Of a stretch of 64,000 nt of DNA, positions 34,336-43,673 are shown one piece after another; position 1 is the stretch's first letter; the number at the start of each line of letters is the position of its first letter. This DNA is from Paenibacillus sp. Root444D2 (GTDB taxonomy: Bacteria > Bacillota > Bacilli > Paenibacillales > NBRC-103111). The stretch lies in contig NZ_LMEO01000045.1 of assembly GCF_001426375.1 (NCBI RefSeq), positions 805,173 to 869,172 of the forward strand, written 5' to 3'. Position numbers and translations under genes: made by a program. The notes beneath the pieces are model-generated. The model was not told the origin of the DNA. It worked only from the letters and a program-made list of their open reading frames with translations, and searched no databases.

Positions 34336-36453
34336 TTAAACGTTAATAAATTTCAATGAGACCCTCGCAACCGAACCTGCAGGCATACTTATTTCTGCTC
34401 GTCCATCAGAGGCTACAGCTAGCTGTGATTCGATGATATGATAGCCGCTCTTTACATACCAATCGGTATGTCTTAGAAAAGGTGAATCACCGTACTGAAG
34501 CAGGACCGATGATTTCATCTCCCCTGTTAAACATTCTCCTTCTAAATGAACGGTATGGGCAAAACTCAGATCTCGATTCACAAGAAACAGGATGATTTCA
34601 TCATTCCGATCTGAAATAACTGCGGCGGCATCAACATGCGGAACTTGTTCCATAGGTCGGATTCGAACCCAGGTCTGCGGCATCGTAAACGACGAGCCTT
34701 CTGTTTCAATCTCCAATCGCCGCCAGTTCGTATCGGTGCGCAAGAAAGGTTCCGCATAAAACCGTGACGTATCATTTCCTGGATTCACAGGCCTCATATC
34801 CACGGGGTAAGCCCGATAATATAGGGTATTGTCTCTTTGGTAGGCGTATTTGACAGAATCACCTTGTCGAATAAAGGTATTAAACATGGAGGAAACATAA
34901 CACGCGTGAGCCATCGTTTCAAACTCCGCTTTTGGCCAATTCATATCCGTTTCCGGTTCCAGATTCCATTCCCCTATTTCCAGCGCCAGAGGCTCGAACC
35001 CGTATCCTTTAGCCAGTTCCTTCAGTTCTTGAATATTAGCTTCGTATTGGGTTGGATAGGAAACCAGAACTTGATTATAGAAAGATGGATCAGCAGCATT
35101 GCTTGCTAACCATTCCTTTCGCAAGCCTTCATCCCGTATTCCTCTTGTGTACTGGTGGATATCGAGCCCGTCGATATATGCAGGGCCTGCAATCTCGAAC
35201 ATTCGTTTGTTCCATATAGGCGGCTGGCCTGGAATTTCAGAGTAATCCACATAACTCGGGTCCTCTCCAGCCATAATAATGGAAATGGAAGGATCTATCT
35301 TTTTCATCATGGTATAGTACGTTTGAATTCGCTTGGAAAAATCGATTGAGTTCGTATAACCGAATTGATAATCCCCATAGCTCTCATTGCCAACCTGCCA
35401 AAGCTTAACTCCCCACGGTTCCGGATAACCATGTTCAGCGCGCAAACGCCCCATGGGAGTGGTGATATCTCCATTCACATATTCAACCCACTCTGCTGCA
35501 AGTTCAGGAGGCAAGTCATAGCTGAAACCGACATTTAAGAATGGCTCCGCTTCGATTAATTGACAGAATCTAAGGAATTCGTTGGTACCAAAATAGTTGG
35601 GCTCCAGACCACCCCAATTTTGATTATCTCGAACGGGTCGTTGCAGCCAAGGGCCGATCCCATCTTTCCAATTATATTCATTGGCATAATTACCGCCCCA
35701 GCGTATAGAGGTGACATTGTACATCTTCAGCAGCTCTATGGTCGTGGGGTTAAACAAACCTTCTACCGCATCTCCGGAAGTCAACATCACCCAATCGAGA
35801 TCAACCGTACTTTCCCCATCTGCATCGGCTATCAAGCTTAATCTGTATTCACCAAAGGGAGAATCTGAATAACGGAATTCACTGGCTCGATCCAGGGTGA
35901 GCAGCAGATCGTAACGCTTCCAATTTTCAGTTAACTCCACACTGCTTTCACTTAGCCTCACACCCGCTTTATCCTCAAGCGCCGTATGCAGGCGGGTAAA
36001 AGAACCCGATGCTCGTGCATAGAACTGCAGGCGATATTCTAAAGTTCGTTCATCAGCCAGTGTAATTCGCTGCACAATCCCTCTTCTTCTCACGCCGTCC
36101 GTAAGCTTCATTCGCTGGTAGCTCTTCCACGCTGGTTTTCCGTGAACCCCGCCTTGCAGCTGTTCAAATGCACCCTCCTGATCGCCGACAGGCTCCCAGG
36201 GATAAGCCAATCCCGATGTATGTGGGGTGTCCCTGTACATGATTTCTGTCCGCATCGTCCACGGTAAATTCGTGCCATCCTTTTTTCTTTTCGAAAACCA
36301 AATCTCAAAGGAGCCATTGGCGATACAATCATCAATAATACCTGGATAGGTATCCTTCCCATTCATTTCAAAAAATTTCCCAAATATCCGCTTATCTATT
36401 TGCCAATGGCTCGCTTTCTCAGGTGCTGTGTGAAGGCGTATGTTAAGTCCCAA
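34336..36453 (-). CDS. GH51-like alpha-L-arabinofuranosidase
   Basis: This 705-aa protein has no signal peptide. A carbohydrate-binding-like region (about residues 60-225) interrupts the start and a (beta/alpha)8 barrel follows: 'VTSIRWGGNYANEYNWKDGI', acid/base Glu357 in 'LWQVGNES' and nucleophile Glu495 in 'LALEIGEWN'. The end is a beta-sandwich ('GSVARVSLKF'). The usual 'WEIGNE' is 'WQVGNE' here, but the catalytic Glu remains. The start is TTG 36453, set by AGGAGGAG. Expected role is intracellular removal of arabinose or a similar furanose from imported fragments. It has a paralogue just upstream. Confidence 0.87.
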   Translation of the reverse strand: MGLNIRLHTAPEKASHWQIDKRIFGKFFEMNGKDTYPGIIDDCIANGSFEIWFSKRKKDGTNLPWTMRTEIMYRDTPHTSGLAYPWEPVGDQEGAFEQLQGGVHGKPAWKSYQRMKLTDGVRRRGIVQRITLADERTLEYRLQFYARASGSFTRLHTALEDKAGVRLSESSVELTENWKRYDLLLTLDRASEFRYSDSPFGEYRLSLIADADGESTVDLDWVMLTSGDAVEGLFNPTTIELLKMYNVTSIRWGGNYANEYNWKDGIGPWLQRPVRDNQNWGGLEPNYFGTNEFLRFCQLIEAEPFLNVGFSYDLPPELAAEWVEYVNGDITTPMGRLRAEHGYPEPWGVKLWQVGNESYGDYQFGYTNSIDFSKRIQTYYTMMKKIDPSISIIMAGEDPSYVDYSEIPGQPPIWNKRMFEIAGPAYIDGLDIHQYTRGIRDEGLRKEWLASNAADPSFYNQVLVSYPTQYEANIQELKELAKGYGFEPLALEIGEWNLEPETDMNWPKAEFETMAHACYVSSMFNTFIRQGDSVKYAYQRDNTLYYRAYPVDMRPVNPGNDTSRFYAEPFLRTDTNWRRLEIETEGSSFTMPQTWVRIRPMEQVPHVDAAAVISDRNDEIILFLVNRDLSFAHTVHLEGECLTGEMKSSVLLQYGDSPFLRHTDWYVKSGYHIIESQLAVASDGRAEISMPAGSVARVSLKFINV

Positions 36454-36575
36454 GGCTGCTCCTCCTTTTGTCTCAATTTCTCGTATTTGTCAAGCTTGTT
36501 GTCCTGCTTGTTCTAGTATGTATGTAATTCCGTTTTTTTTCGTTACACAGAAACTCGAAATGTTATCCGATTTCA

Positions 36576-38591
36576 TTAGGAAGTTGTCAACTGGACTTCG
36601 AGAACATAGACCGCATGAGGTTGCAATTCATAGCTCCAATTCGCCCCCACAATCCGGGTGTTCAGAACCTCTTCTTTAATTTTAATCGGTTCAAATACGG
36701 TATTATAATCCTCATAGTGTTCTCCTATAATCGTATAAAGAAGCGCACCATCCAACGGTCTCCACGCAGCCAAATCACAGGTCAATGGGACATTCTCCAA
36801 ACTCCGATTTACGATAAACATCGTCAAGATATCGTTCTGCTCGGAAATACAAGTCACAACATCCAAATTAGGCAGTTTATCCAAAGGAAGATCAAGCTTT
36901 GATACCCCGGCATCAAACGTATGGCAAAGTACCTGGGTTTCCACAACTCGATGCAATTGACGATTCGCATACAGACGTAAAAGGTGATAGGTCGCCGTTC
37001 CGAATATGGTGTCCTGACGTCCACTCCAGCCTGGCTTCTTCATGCGCTCATAATGATCTCCGACTCGGATACAGCCGCCCACCCAACCATTAACTAAATC
37101 AGAGAAGTTGGCGATATGGACCAGATGACTCTGTCGAATCATTTCGTTAAGCATGCAGGCATTGGCAACCGCAGCTTCTAATGTATGATTGTTCGGCAAA
37201 TCAGGATTGGGGAAATACATGGTATTCCATTCTGTAACCGCAATTTTCAAATGCTTTAGATCTTCACTGCCTTGAATAATCGACTCCAATTCACCAAATA
37301 AAGACCTTGCTACTTCAGGAAAGGCCGTTATCGCTTTGAAACGGACTTCACCTGGGGTCCCGGCATCCATAGGAAAGAAATTTTGTCCTTGATACAGATG
37401 AAGTGTCAGGTAATCCATGGCTGAACCGGCTAATTCCAGCACTTTTCGATTCCATCCCGGGGCAAGCGAATCTCTGGCCGTTCCACAACCTAATAATCGA
37501 ATGGATGAATCCTTTTCTTTCATTGCTTTTGCAAATGATAAATAATTGTCCGCATAATGTTCAGCAGAACACACGCCTGCCTGCCATGGACCGTACATTT
37601 CATTGCCAATTTCCCAATACTTGACTCCGTATGGCTCTGGATGTCCATTGCTTGCTCGCATGGCCCCCATCGGTGTTAAGACGTCCCCATTGCAATATTC
37701 CACCCACTGAGCAGCTTCCTCCGCTGTTCCCGTACCCATATTCACACAGATTTGGGGCTCCACACCAAGCTGTCGGCACAAAGAGACGAATTCGTCGGTA
37801 CCAAAATATTTATGCACCTGCCCAGCCTGCTCCCATGCCTCATTGATGTAATTGGGTCTGTGATACGTCGAACCGACGAAGTCCTCCCAATGGTACAAAC
37901 TGATGTAGTTGCCACCCAGTCGCATGATACCGCAATTCAATGCCTTAGCCATTTGAAATACGTCTTTCTTCAATAACCCCGTCTGTTGATCAGGGAGTAT
38001 AGAAATATGATCGAACCAAATCATCCCTGTTGAAACCGAGTCCTCCCATTCCGCTGGAGGCAGCGGTATCGCCCACACCTGCATTTCGACAGCAGCACAG
38101 GAACGAGAAATCTCCAGGTTACCCGCAACTTCTTTCCAACGATGTTCCGTAACTTCGAGCTCTGTCGAGCCAAGAACCTCCCCGTTGCTCCGATCAAGCA
38201 GTTTTACCAGAACCCTGTGGATTTCACGCGTAGCCCGCATATACATGCGCAGGGTATGAGGTACACCATCTTCAATGTGAATACACTGCGCGATCCCTGA
38301 CATGCACCTATCCTTGTTAAACAATCTAATTTTTTGACTATGTCCCGCATGCCCTCTTGCAGCTGGTTCTATCGCAAATTGGGTGTGCTTTCCGAAATTA
38401 AGCGGATACCAGGAACCCGAAACACCATCCAGATTATGGTCTTCCTCTTCGAAATCCATATTCCTGAGTGGATAAGCCAGCATCGCTGGCATATGATCAT
38501 CAATATCCTCGATAAAATTCCCAAATATAAAGGGATTTATGGTGTGACCTGAAATGTCATTACCAACGATTAATCGCGCTTCAGTCATCAT
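36576..38591 (-). CDS. GH51 alpha-L-arabinofuranosidase
   Basis: This 671-aa cytoplasmic enzyme has the family N-terminus 'ISGHTINPFIFGNFIEDI', 'CGIMRLGGNYISLYHWED', acid/base Glu331 in 'KYWEIGNEMYG' and nucleophile Glu454 in 'IAVTEWNTMY'. The C-terminal beta-sandwich ends 'ELQPHAVYVLEV'. GH51 enzymes release terminal arabinofuranose from arabinan or arabinoxylan fragments. The ATG lies in a strong GAAGGAGGGGAA context. It is 13 bp after the sensor kinase gene and 122 bp before the second GH51-like gene, all on the minus strand. Confidence 0.92.
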   Translation of the reverse strand: MMTEARLIVGNDISGHTINPFIFGNFIEDIDDHMPAMLAYPLRNMDFEEEDHNLDGVSGSWYPLNFGKHTQFAIEPAARGHAGHSQKIRLFNKDRCMSGIAQCIHIEDGVPHTLRMYMRATREIHRVLVKLLDRSNGEVLGSTELEVTEHRWKEVAGNLEISRSCAAVEMQVWAIPLPPAEWEDSVSTGMIWFDHISILPDQQTGLLKKDVFQMAKALNCGIMRLGGNYISLYHWEDFVGSTYHRPNYINEAWEQAGQVHKYFGTDEFVSLCRQLGVEPQICVNMGTGTAEEAAQWVEYCNGDVLTPMGAMRASNGHPEPYGVKYWEIGNEMYGPWQAGVCSAEHYADNYLSFAKAMKEKDSSIRLLGCGTARDSLAPGWNRKVLELAGSAMDYLTLHLYQGQNFFPMDAGTPGEVRFKAITAFPEVARSLFGELESIIQGSEDLKHLKIAVTEWNTMYFPNPDLPNNHTLEAAVANACMLNEMIRQSHLVHIANFSDLVNGWVGGCIRVGDHYERMKKPGWSGRQDTIFGTATYHLLRLYANRQLHRVVETQVLCHTFDAGVSKLDLPLDKLPNLDVVTCISEQNDILTMFIVNRSLENVPLTCDLAAWRPLDGALLYTIIGEHYEDYNTVFEPIKIKEEVLNTRIVGANWSYELQPHAVYVLEVQLTTS

Positions 38592-38604
38592 TTCCCCTCC
38601 TTCT

Positions 38605-40443
38605 TCACTCTTTCTTAAGTAAAGGTACTCTTATGGAGACAACTGTCCCTCTATTCTCAAATGACGTGATCGTCAAACCATAGGAGGGACCGTATTGCAG
38701 CACTAAACGTGCATGCACATTGACAATCCCTAGCGACTCACTTTTCATTAGCGTTTCGTTAGCCTGGGTAAGGATCCAATCCAACCGTTCCTGTAATTCT
38801 GCCAACTTGCTTACTGCAATGCCATTGCCATTGTCAGCAATTTCAATAATTAAGTCCTGTGCTTCATTGTAAGCACTGACAATGACTGTTCCACGTCCGC
38901 TCTTCGGTTCAACCGCATATTTAATGGCATTTTCTAGTATTGGCTGTAGTGAACATTTCACAATTAGCACATCCAAATACTTTTCATTGACATAAAAGCG
39001 GCTTTGAAAATGCTTTGGAAATCGAATCTTAATAATTTCCAAATATTTTTCCAATTGATTAAGTTCTTCTCTTAATGTAACAACAGGCTCTATGATAGAG
39101 GCCGTGTACCGGTAATAGTCTCCCAGGTTTTTGGCAATCACTTGAATGCGTTCATTTTTTTCTATATAGGCCAGACTGTTAATGATTTCTAAAGTGTTAT
39201 ACAGGAGATGCGGGTTAATCTGGTTTTGCAGTGCTTGGATCATGGCTTCTTTCTGTCTTAGCAAAATGTGCATCTCATTTACTTTCATAGAGCTGATAGT
39301 CTCAATGAGCTGATGAAGTTGATCCGTCATCCGGTTATAGCTGCGGCTCAGCAGCTGAATTTCATCCTTGCCTGGAATGACCTGCGCTCGAACATCCAAA
39401 TTCCCTTTTTCAACATGTTCCATTAATTGCTTTAAACGCCGGAGAGGGCGAATGAACCACTGCGCAACAATCGGTACGAGAACAAGGACGACAGCGGCGA
39501 GAATTAGCATGGCTGCAATCATCGCGTTACGTGCCACTTTGACACCGCTTGCCATCTCTTCAAACGGAACCATCGCAACCAACTTCCACTTGGCTAACTC
39601 CGATTCGTTGTAAGCAACCAGCATTTCCGTACCCTGAATATCCTGAACAGAAGAAGTCTCATTAAACTTTAATTCGGATAACTTTGTTTCCTGAATGGGT
39701 TTACCAATCAACTCCGAATCAGGATGATACACAACCGTGCCCTCTTTGGATACGATAAAGAAATATCCTTTCTTAGCGAGAGAAGACCGTACAATCGTCT
39801 TTTCAAGATCGCTTATTCGCAAGTTAATGACTAGCCTTCCAGCCAATTTCATCGTATCGAGTGAGAAAATTGGCACGAGCAAGGAGATGACATTTTTACC
39901 TGTTACTTGAGATCTGTGTGTCGGCAGCACCTTTAAGGTAGAACTCATCTCCATTGCAAACCATGGTTCATTCAGATAGGTTTTAGATATTTGATCAAAG
40001 TGCTGAATATTCGAGACGACACGTCCACTCAAGGACATCAGAAACATACTGTCAACCTCACTGTAATTGAGGGCGACATAATTATTCAGCACATCCTCCA
40101 ATTCGGCCAGCTGAGTAGGAGTACTCGGTTCTTCACTCGCCAGCCAATTCTGAATAATACCGAAATTACCAGTCAATTGGGTAAAATCGTTTCGCTTTGG
40201 CAAAGGACCCGCAACTAGTGAAGAAACAGAAATTTTCATTTGTTGAATATAGAGATCTATTTGATGATTGAGACGATAAGAGGCATCATCTGCAAACTGA
40301 AAAAAGTCATTTCGCGCCGCTTTCATATAGAAATATTGGGAGAGGGTCCCTGTTAGCAAGATGGATGAAAGCGTTACCGTCAGTAGGATCAGAATCAACT
40401 TTACCTTGATCGAATATCGGCTAAACCAAATTTCCCGCTTCAT
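38605..40443 (-). CDS. sensor histidine kinase (YesM family)
   Basis: This 612-aa membrane kinase has helix 1 at residues about 11-33, an extracellular Cache-like sensor domain to about 300, helix 2 ('AMIAAMLILAAVVLVLVPIV'), HAMP, and the His_kinase region 'ALQNQINPHLLYNTLEIINS', whose His is phosphorylated. ATPase boxes include 'ILENAIKYAVEP' and 'IEIADNGNGI'. It starts at ATG 40443, overlapping the stop of the response-regulator gene (ATGA), so the two are translationally coupled. It should respond to an extracellular oligosaccharide and phosphorylate the regulator encoded at 40440. Confidence 0.94.
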   Translation of the reverse strand: MKREIWFSRYSIKVKLILILLTVTLSSILLTGTLSQYFYMKAARNDFFQFADDASYRLNHQIDLYIQQMKISVSSLVAGPLPKRNDFTQLTGNFGIIQNWLASEEPSTPTQLAELEDVLNNYVALNYSEVDSMFLMSLSGRVVSNIQHFDQISKTYLNEPWFAMEMSSTLKVLPTHRSQVTGKNVISLLVPIFSLDTMKLAGRLVINLRISDLEKTIVRSSLAKKGYFFIVSKEGTVVYHPDSELIGKPIQETKLSELKFNETSSVQDIQGTEMLVAYNESELAKWKLVAMVPFEEMASGVKVARNAMIAAMLILAAVVLVLVPIVAQWFIRPLRRLKQLMEHVEKGNLDVRAQVIPGKDEIQLLSRSYNRMTDQLHQLIETISSMKVNEMHILLRQKEAMIQALQNQINPHLLYNTLEIINSLAYIEKNERIQVIAKNLGDYYRYTASIIEPVVTLREELNQLEKYLEIIKIRFPKHFQSRFYVNEKYLDVLIVKCSLQPILENAIKYAVEPKSGRGTVIVSAYNEAQDLIIEIADNGNGIAVSKLAELQERLDWILTQANETLMKSESLGIVNVHARLVLQYGPSYGLTITSFENRGTVVSIRVPLLKKE

Positions 40444-41453
40444 AAGCCCAGACCCTTTCGATATTCATTTGGGGTCACGGACGATACATGCTTGAACACA
40501 CGGTTGAAATAGGGCAATGAAGCAAAACCAACCTCTTCCGCAATCTCATATATTTTTTTGTCTGAGTTTCGAAGGTATTCTAAGGCTTTTTCAATGCGTA
40601 TCTGGTTTACATAGTTCACAAAGCTTTTCCCCGTATACTGTTTAAACAACACACCAAAATAAGACGTACTCAAATTGGAATAATCAGCCATCTGCTTTAG
40701 TGTTAATTCTTCTTGCATGTGGGTCATAATGTACTCGCAAGCTCGTTTAATAACGAGTCGCATGTTATTATTGGCAAACTGCGGATAGCGGCGTATCCAC
40801 TCGTGCAAAAGGTCATGAAAGACATGGCGGACTTGATGCTCATTCAAATCCTCAGGAACGGAAGCCTCCTCAAATGCAGGATAAATGACCTTCACAACTT
40901 CCACGAGTTTACCTAAAAAGATACGTAAATAACTCATCTTAGCGCCCTTCTCTAATGAACGTTGACCCAAGATGACACCCAGCAGATGATCAGTTCGCTC
41001 AAACAGCTGAATCGGTTCGAATTGATGCAAACTATCCACAAAAAACTGCATGTCCAGCAAAATTTGATTGGGCTCTGCAAATGTTTCTAACCTGCTGACA
41101 GAGCGGGAAAGCGCAGAGTGAAGCTCCTTTTCCGAGATCGGTTTAAGCAAATATTCAGAGACATGCAATCGGATGGCATTTTGAGCATAAGGAAAGCTGT
41201 CATGGCCGCTAATGATAATAGAGACAACCGGTAAACGTTGATTTCGGATGCGCTGGGTAAGCTCGAGTCCATCCTTATCCGGCATTTGAATATCCGTGAT
41301 GACCACAGTCGGCCACAGCTCTTGGATGAGACGCCAGCCTTCCTCGCAGCTGGAAGCTTCTCCAGTCACTTTAAAGCCATCCATTTGCTGAACCATTTCT
41401 ACAATAGCATCCCTAATGAGCAGCTCGTCTTCTACTACTAGCACATGATACAT
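40440..41453 (-). CDS. response regulator with AraC DNA-binding domain (YesN family)
   Basis: This 337-aa protein has an N-terminal receiver ('YHVLVVEDELLIRDAIVEMV', phospho-acceptor Asp in 'VVITDIQMPDKDG', Lys in 'SEYLLKPISE') and a C-terminal AraC double HTH ('LTLKQMADYSNLSTSYFGVL', 'IYEIAEEVGFASLPYFNRVF'). ATG 41453 follows AGGGGGAT. It overlaps the kinase gene. It lies between the permeases and the glycosidases, so it probably activates the promoter upstream of 43369 and this locus. Confidence 0.95.
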   Translation of the reverse strand: MYHVLVVEDELLIRDAIVEMVQQMDGFKVTGEASSCEEGWRLIQELWPTVVITDIQMPDKDGLELTQRIRNQRLPVVSIIISGHDSFPYAQNAIRLHVSEYLLKPISEKELHSALSRSVSRLETFAEPNQILLDMQFFVDSLHQFEPIQLFERTDHLLGVILGQRSLEKGAKMSYLRIFLGKLVEVVKVIYPAFEEASVPEDLNEHQVRHVFHDLLHEWIRRYPQFANNNMRLVIKRACEYIMTHMQEELTLKQMADYSNLSTSYFGVLFKQYTGKSFVNYVNQIRIEKALEYLRNSDKKIYEIAEEVGFASLPYFNRVFKHVSSVTPNEYRKGLGL

Positions 41454-41548
41454 CTGTATCCCCCTATATCTCACGGTCTGTCGAAGACTGTTTTAGTTCA
41501 AACATACTATATAAGGGCGCGCTTTAATAGTGGATATTGTTTCAATAA

Positions 41549-42421
41549 CTATCCTTTGACAGAACCCATCATCATTCCCTTGCTGAAATATTTTTGCATA
41601 AAAGGGTATACCAGAATCAGCGGCATAGCTGCCAGCAGGATTGCGGCATGCCGGACAGCAGGTGTATACGCATATCCATTTTCCGTAACAGCGAGTCCCA
41701 GTTCAGAAGTATTTACAATGAGTACCTGACGAAGGAAAACCTGCAGCGGATACGAATTCGCATTGTTTAGATACAATACCGCTTGGAAGTAGGTATTCCA
41801 GTTGGCCACGGTATAGAATAACGTAAAGGTTACCAACACCGGCAGCGAGATAGGCAATATAATCCGCCAAAGAATTTTAAACTCACCGCAACCATCGATA
41901 CGGGCAGATTCTTTCATTTCGTTTGGCAGCGTCTGAAAGAAGCTGCGCATGACAATCATGTTGAAGGGAGCTATCGCATTGACAAGCCAAATCGACCAAT
42001 AGGAATTGATCAATCCGAGTTTATTCACAACCAAATAAGTAGGGATCATGCCTCCATGGAATAGCATCGTGAATAATACCATGAAATTGATGGTTGTTCT
42101 GCCTTTGACACCCGGCTGGGACAAGCCGTACGCCATCAGGATCGACAGCGTCATATTTATCGTTGTGCCTACCACGGTCAGATAAACGGCATTCTTAAAT
42201 GCACGCGTGAATTGGTCATTATCCAAAAGAAATCTATACGCTTCCAATGTCCACTCTTTGGGCCAAAGCACAACACCTTTAAGCAGCAATTCTTTACTCG
42301 TGGCAAAAGAACTAAAAAAGGTAAACAAGAATGGCACGACAACGATCAATGCCAAACACAGAAGAATAAGAATTACACACGTATTAAACACGTTGTCTTT
42401 CAGGGACTGATCTGCTTTCAT
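41549..42421 (-). CDS. carbohydrate ABC transporter permease (YtcP/LplC type)
   Basis: This 290-aa six-helix permease has the EAA loop 'MKESARIDGCGEFKILWRII' and the type-specific ending 'MQKYFSKGMMMGSVKG'. It lies 3 bp after the partner permease gene. LplC/YtcP-type permeases pair with large LipO-like binding proteins; the one in this locus is encoded at 32782. No ATPase gene is present. Confidence 0.94.
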   Translation of the reverse strand: MKADQSLKDNVFNTCVILILLCLALIVVVPFLFTFFSSFATSKELLLKGVVLWPKEWTLEAYRFLLDNDQFTRAFKNAVYLTVVGTTINMTLSILMAYGLSQPGVKGRTTINFMVLFTMLFHGGMIPTYLVVNKLGLINSYWSIWLVNAIAPFNMIVMRSFFQTLPNEMKESARIDGCGEFKILWRIILPISLPVLVTFTLFYTVANWNTYFQAVLYLNNANSYPLQVFLRQVLIVNTSELGLAVTENGYAYTPAVRHAAILLAAMPLILVYPFMQKYFSKGMMMGSVKG

Positions 42422-42424
42422 TCG

Positions 42425-43369
42425 CTAGTACACCCCTTCCTCTCCCAGCTTGCGTGCCAGTTTATTGGCACCAAGTACAAGCGTAAGTCCTACAATGGAT
42501 TTGAACATTCCTACCACGGCCGAATAACTATAATCGCGTTGAAGAATACCGGTACGATATACGTAAGTATCAAATACGTCAGAGACATGAACATTAAGCG
42601 GATTCTGCAGCAGAAAAATATGCTCAAAGCCAATGTCCATGAAATTGCCCAGCCGCAAAATGAAAAGTACAATGACGACGTATCGAATCCCCGGCAGGGT
42701 GATATGCCAAATCTGACGGAAACGGCCCGCGCCGTCTACCTTTGCCGCTTCATATAAGGAAGGATCAATGGAGGCCATCGTGGCCAAATATAAAATGGAC
42801 CCCCAGCCCATCCCTTGCCATATATTTTGCAGCAGCCACATCGGTCGAAGCCACTCCGCCTTCGTGAACAGCTCGATCTTTCCGAAGCCTGCTGACATCA
42901 GCCACTGATTGATAACGCCATCTTGTGAGGAAAACAATGTCGTCGTTATAGAAACAATAACAACCCATGATATGAAATGCGGGGCATACATAATGGTCTG
43001 CACAACGTTTCTGACTGTTTTCAATCTCGCTTCATTCAGCAGAAGGGCCAGAAGAATCGGTGCAGGAAAGAAAAAGAAAATATCCATCCCTGCAAAGTAA
43101 AACGTATTTTTGATCAGCAACGGAAAATCTTGCTCTGTAAATAATCGCACATAATTGTCAAAACCCACCCATTTGCTCTTCCATATGCCAACAAACGGAT
43201 CATACCGCTGAAACGAAATGAGGAGACCCAGCATAGGGATATATTTAAAAATTAAGAAGTAAAGTAATCCAGGTACAATCATTAAATAAAATGGAAGATG
43301 GGCTAGTTTCCACGGTTGCTTCCTAGACTGAATGGTAGTAGCTGTAGCTGCTGTCTGGGCATTCCTCAT
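42425..43369 (-). CDS. ABC transporter permease (LplB type)
   Basis: This 314-aa permease has six membrane helices, 'HLPFYLMIVPGLLYFLIFKY' near the start and the EAA loop 'YEAAKVDGAGRFRQIWHITL'. ATG 43369 is chosen because GGAGGT sits 4 nt upstream; a GTG 12 bp earlier overlaps that site. It is the first gene of the minus-strand locus that continues through the second permease, regulator pair, glycosidases, binding lipoprotein and sulfatase. Confidence 0.94.
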   Translation of the reverse strand: MRNAQTAATATTIQSRKQPWKLAHLPFYLMIVPGLLYFLIFKYIPMLGLLISFQRYDPFVGIWKSKWVGFDNYVRLFTEQDFPLLIKNTFYFAGMDIFFFFPAPILLALLLNEARLKTVRNVVQTIMYAPHFISWVVIVSITTTLFSSQDGVINQWLMSAGFGKIELFTKAEWLRPMWLLQNIWQGMGWGSILYLATMASIDPSLYEAAKVDGAGRFRQIWHITLPGIRYVVIVLFILRLGNFMDIGFEHIFLLQNPLNVHVSDVFDTYVYRTGILQRDYSYSAVVGMFKSIVGLTLVLGANKLARKLGEEGVY

Positions 43370-43404
43370 AATTACCTCCACATGTTAGAACTGCATTTGA
43401 CCTC

Positions 43405-43410
43405 ATTATA
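43405..43410 (-). promoter_or_regulatory. candidate -10 box of the permease operon
   Basis: TATAAT is read on the minus strand at 43410-43405, about 36 bp upstream of the first permease codon. No good -35 hexamer is seen at 17 bp, which fits a promoter needing an AraC-type activator such as the regulator at 40440. Confidence 0.45.
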
Positions 43411-43502
43411 CAGACTGCCCATGCCGATTACGTTGCCTAGAATATCTATTTCTTAACCGATTTCACTTTATACTTGTACCTCATACGATGATCCAATTAC
43501 AA

Positions 43503-43655
43503 ATGATAAATAAAAGGACCCTCCTGTACATCACTGTACAAGGAGAGTCCTTTGTTAATGTTACTAGGGATGAGGTAAAACAAGCCAGACAATTAGCCTT
43601 ATTCTTTATGGCCTTACAAGAAATCGAAATGCAAATTGAACGTTTACAAAGTTAG
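43503..43655 (+). CDS. possible 50-aa small protein overlapping a terminator
   Basis: ATG 43503 to TAG 43655 encodes 50 residues, starting 'MINKRTLLYITVQGESFVNV' and ending in an amphipathic Glu/Gln-rich helix ('ALFFMALQEIEMQIERLQS'). There is no clear ribosome site, and the first third coincides with the hairpin at 43513. The protein-like composition of the last 30 residues makes a relic or a true small gene possible. I do not recognise a family. Confidence 0.25.
   Translation: MINKRTLLYITVQGESFVNVTRDEVKQARQLALFFMALQEIEMQIERLQS
43513..43553 (-). terminator. terminator of the large secreted glycosidase gene
   Basis: The minus strand reads AAAGGACTCTCCTTGTACA, loop, TGTACAGGAGGGTCCTTT, then TTATTT. 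The stem is near-perfect. It lies 120 bp after the stop of the gene at 43674. Confidence 0.75.
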
Positions 43656-43673
43656 ATGAGTTTTCATGGCTTA

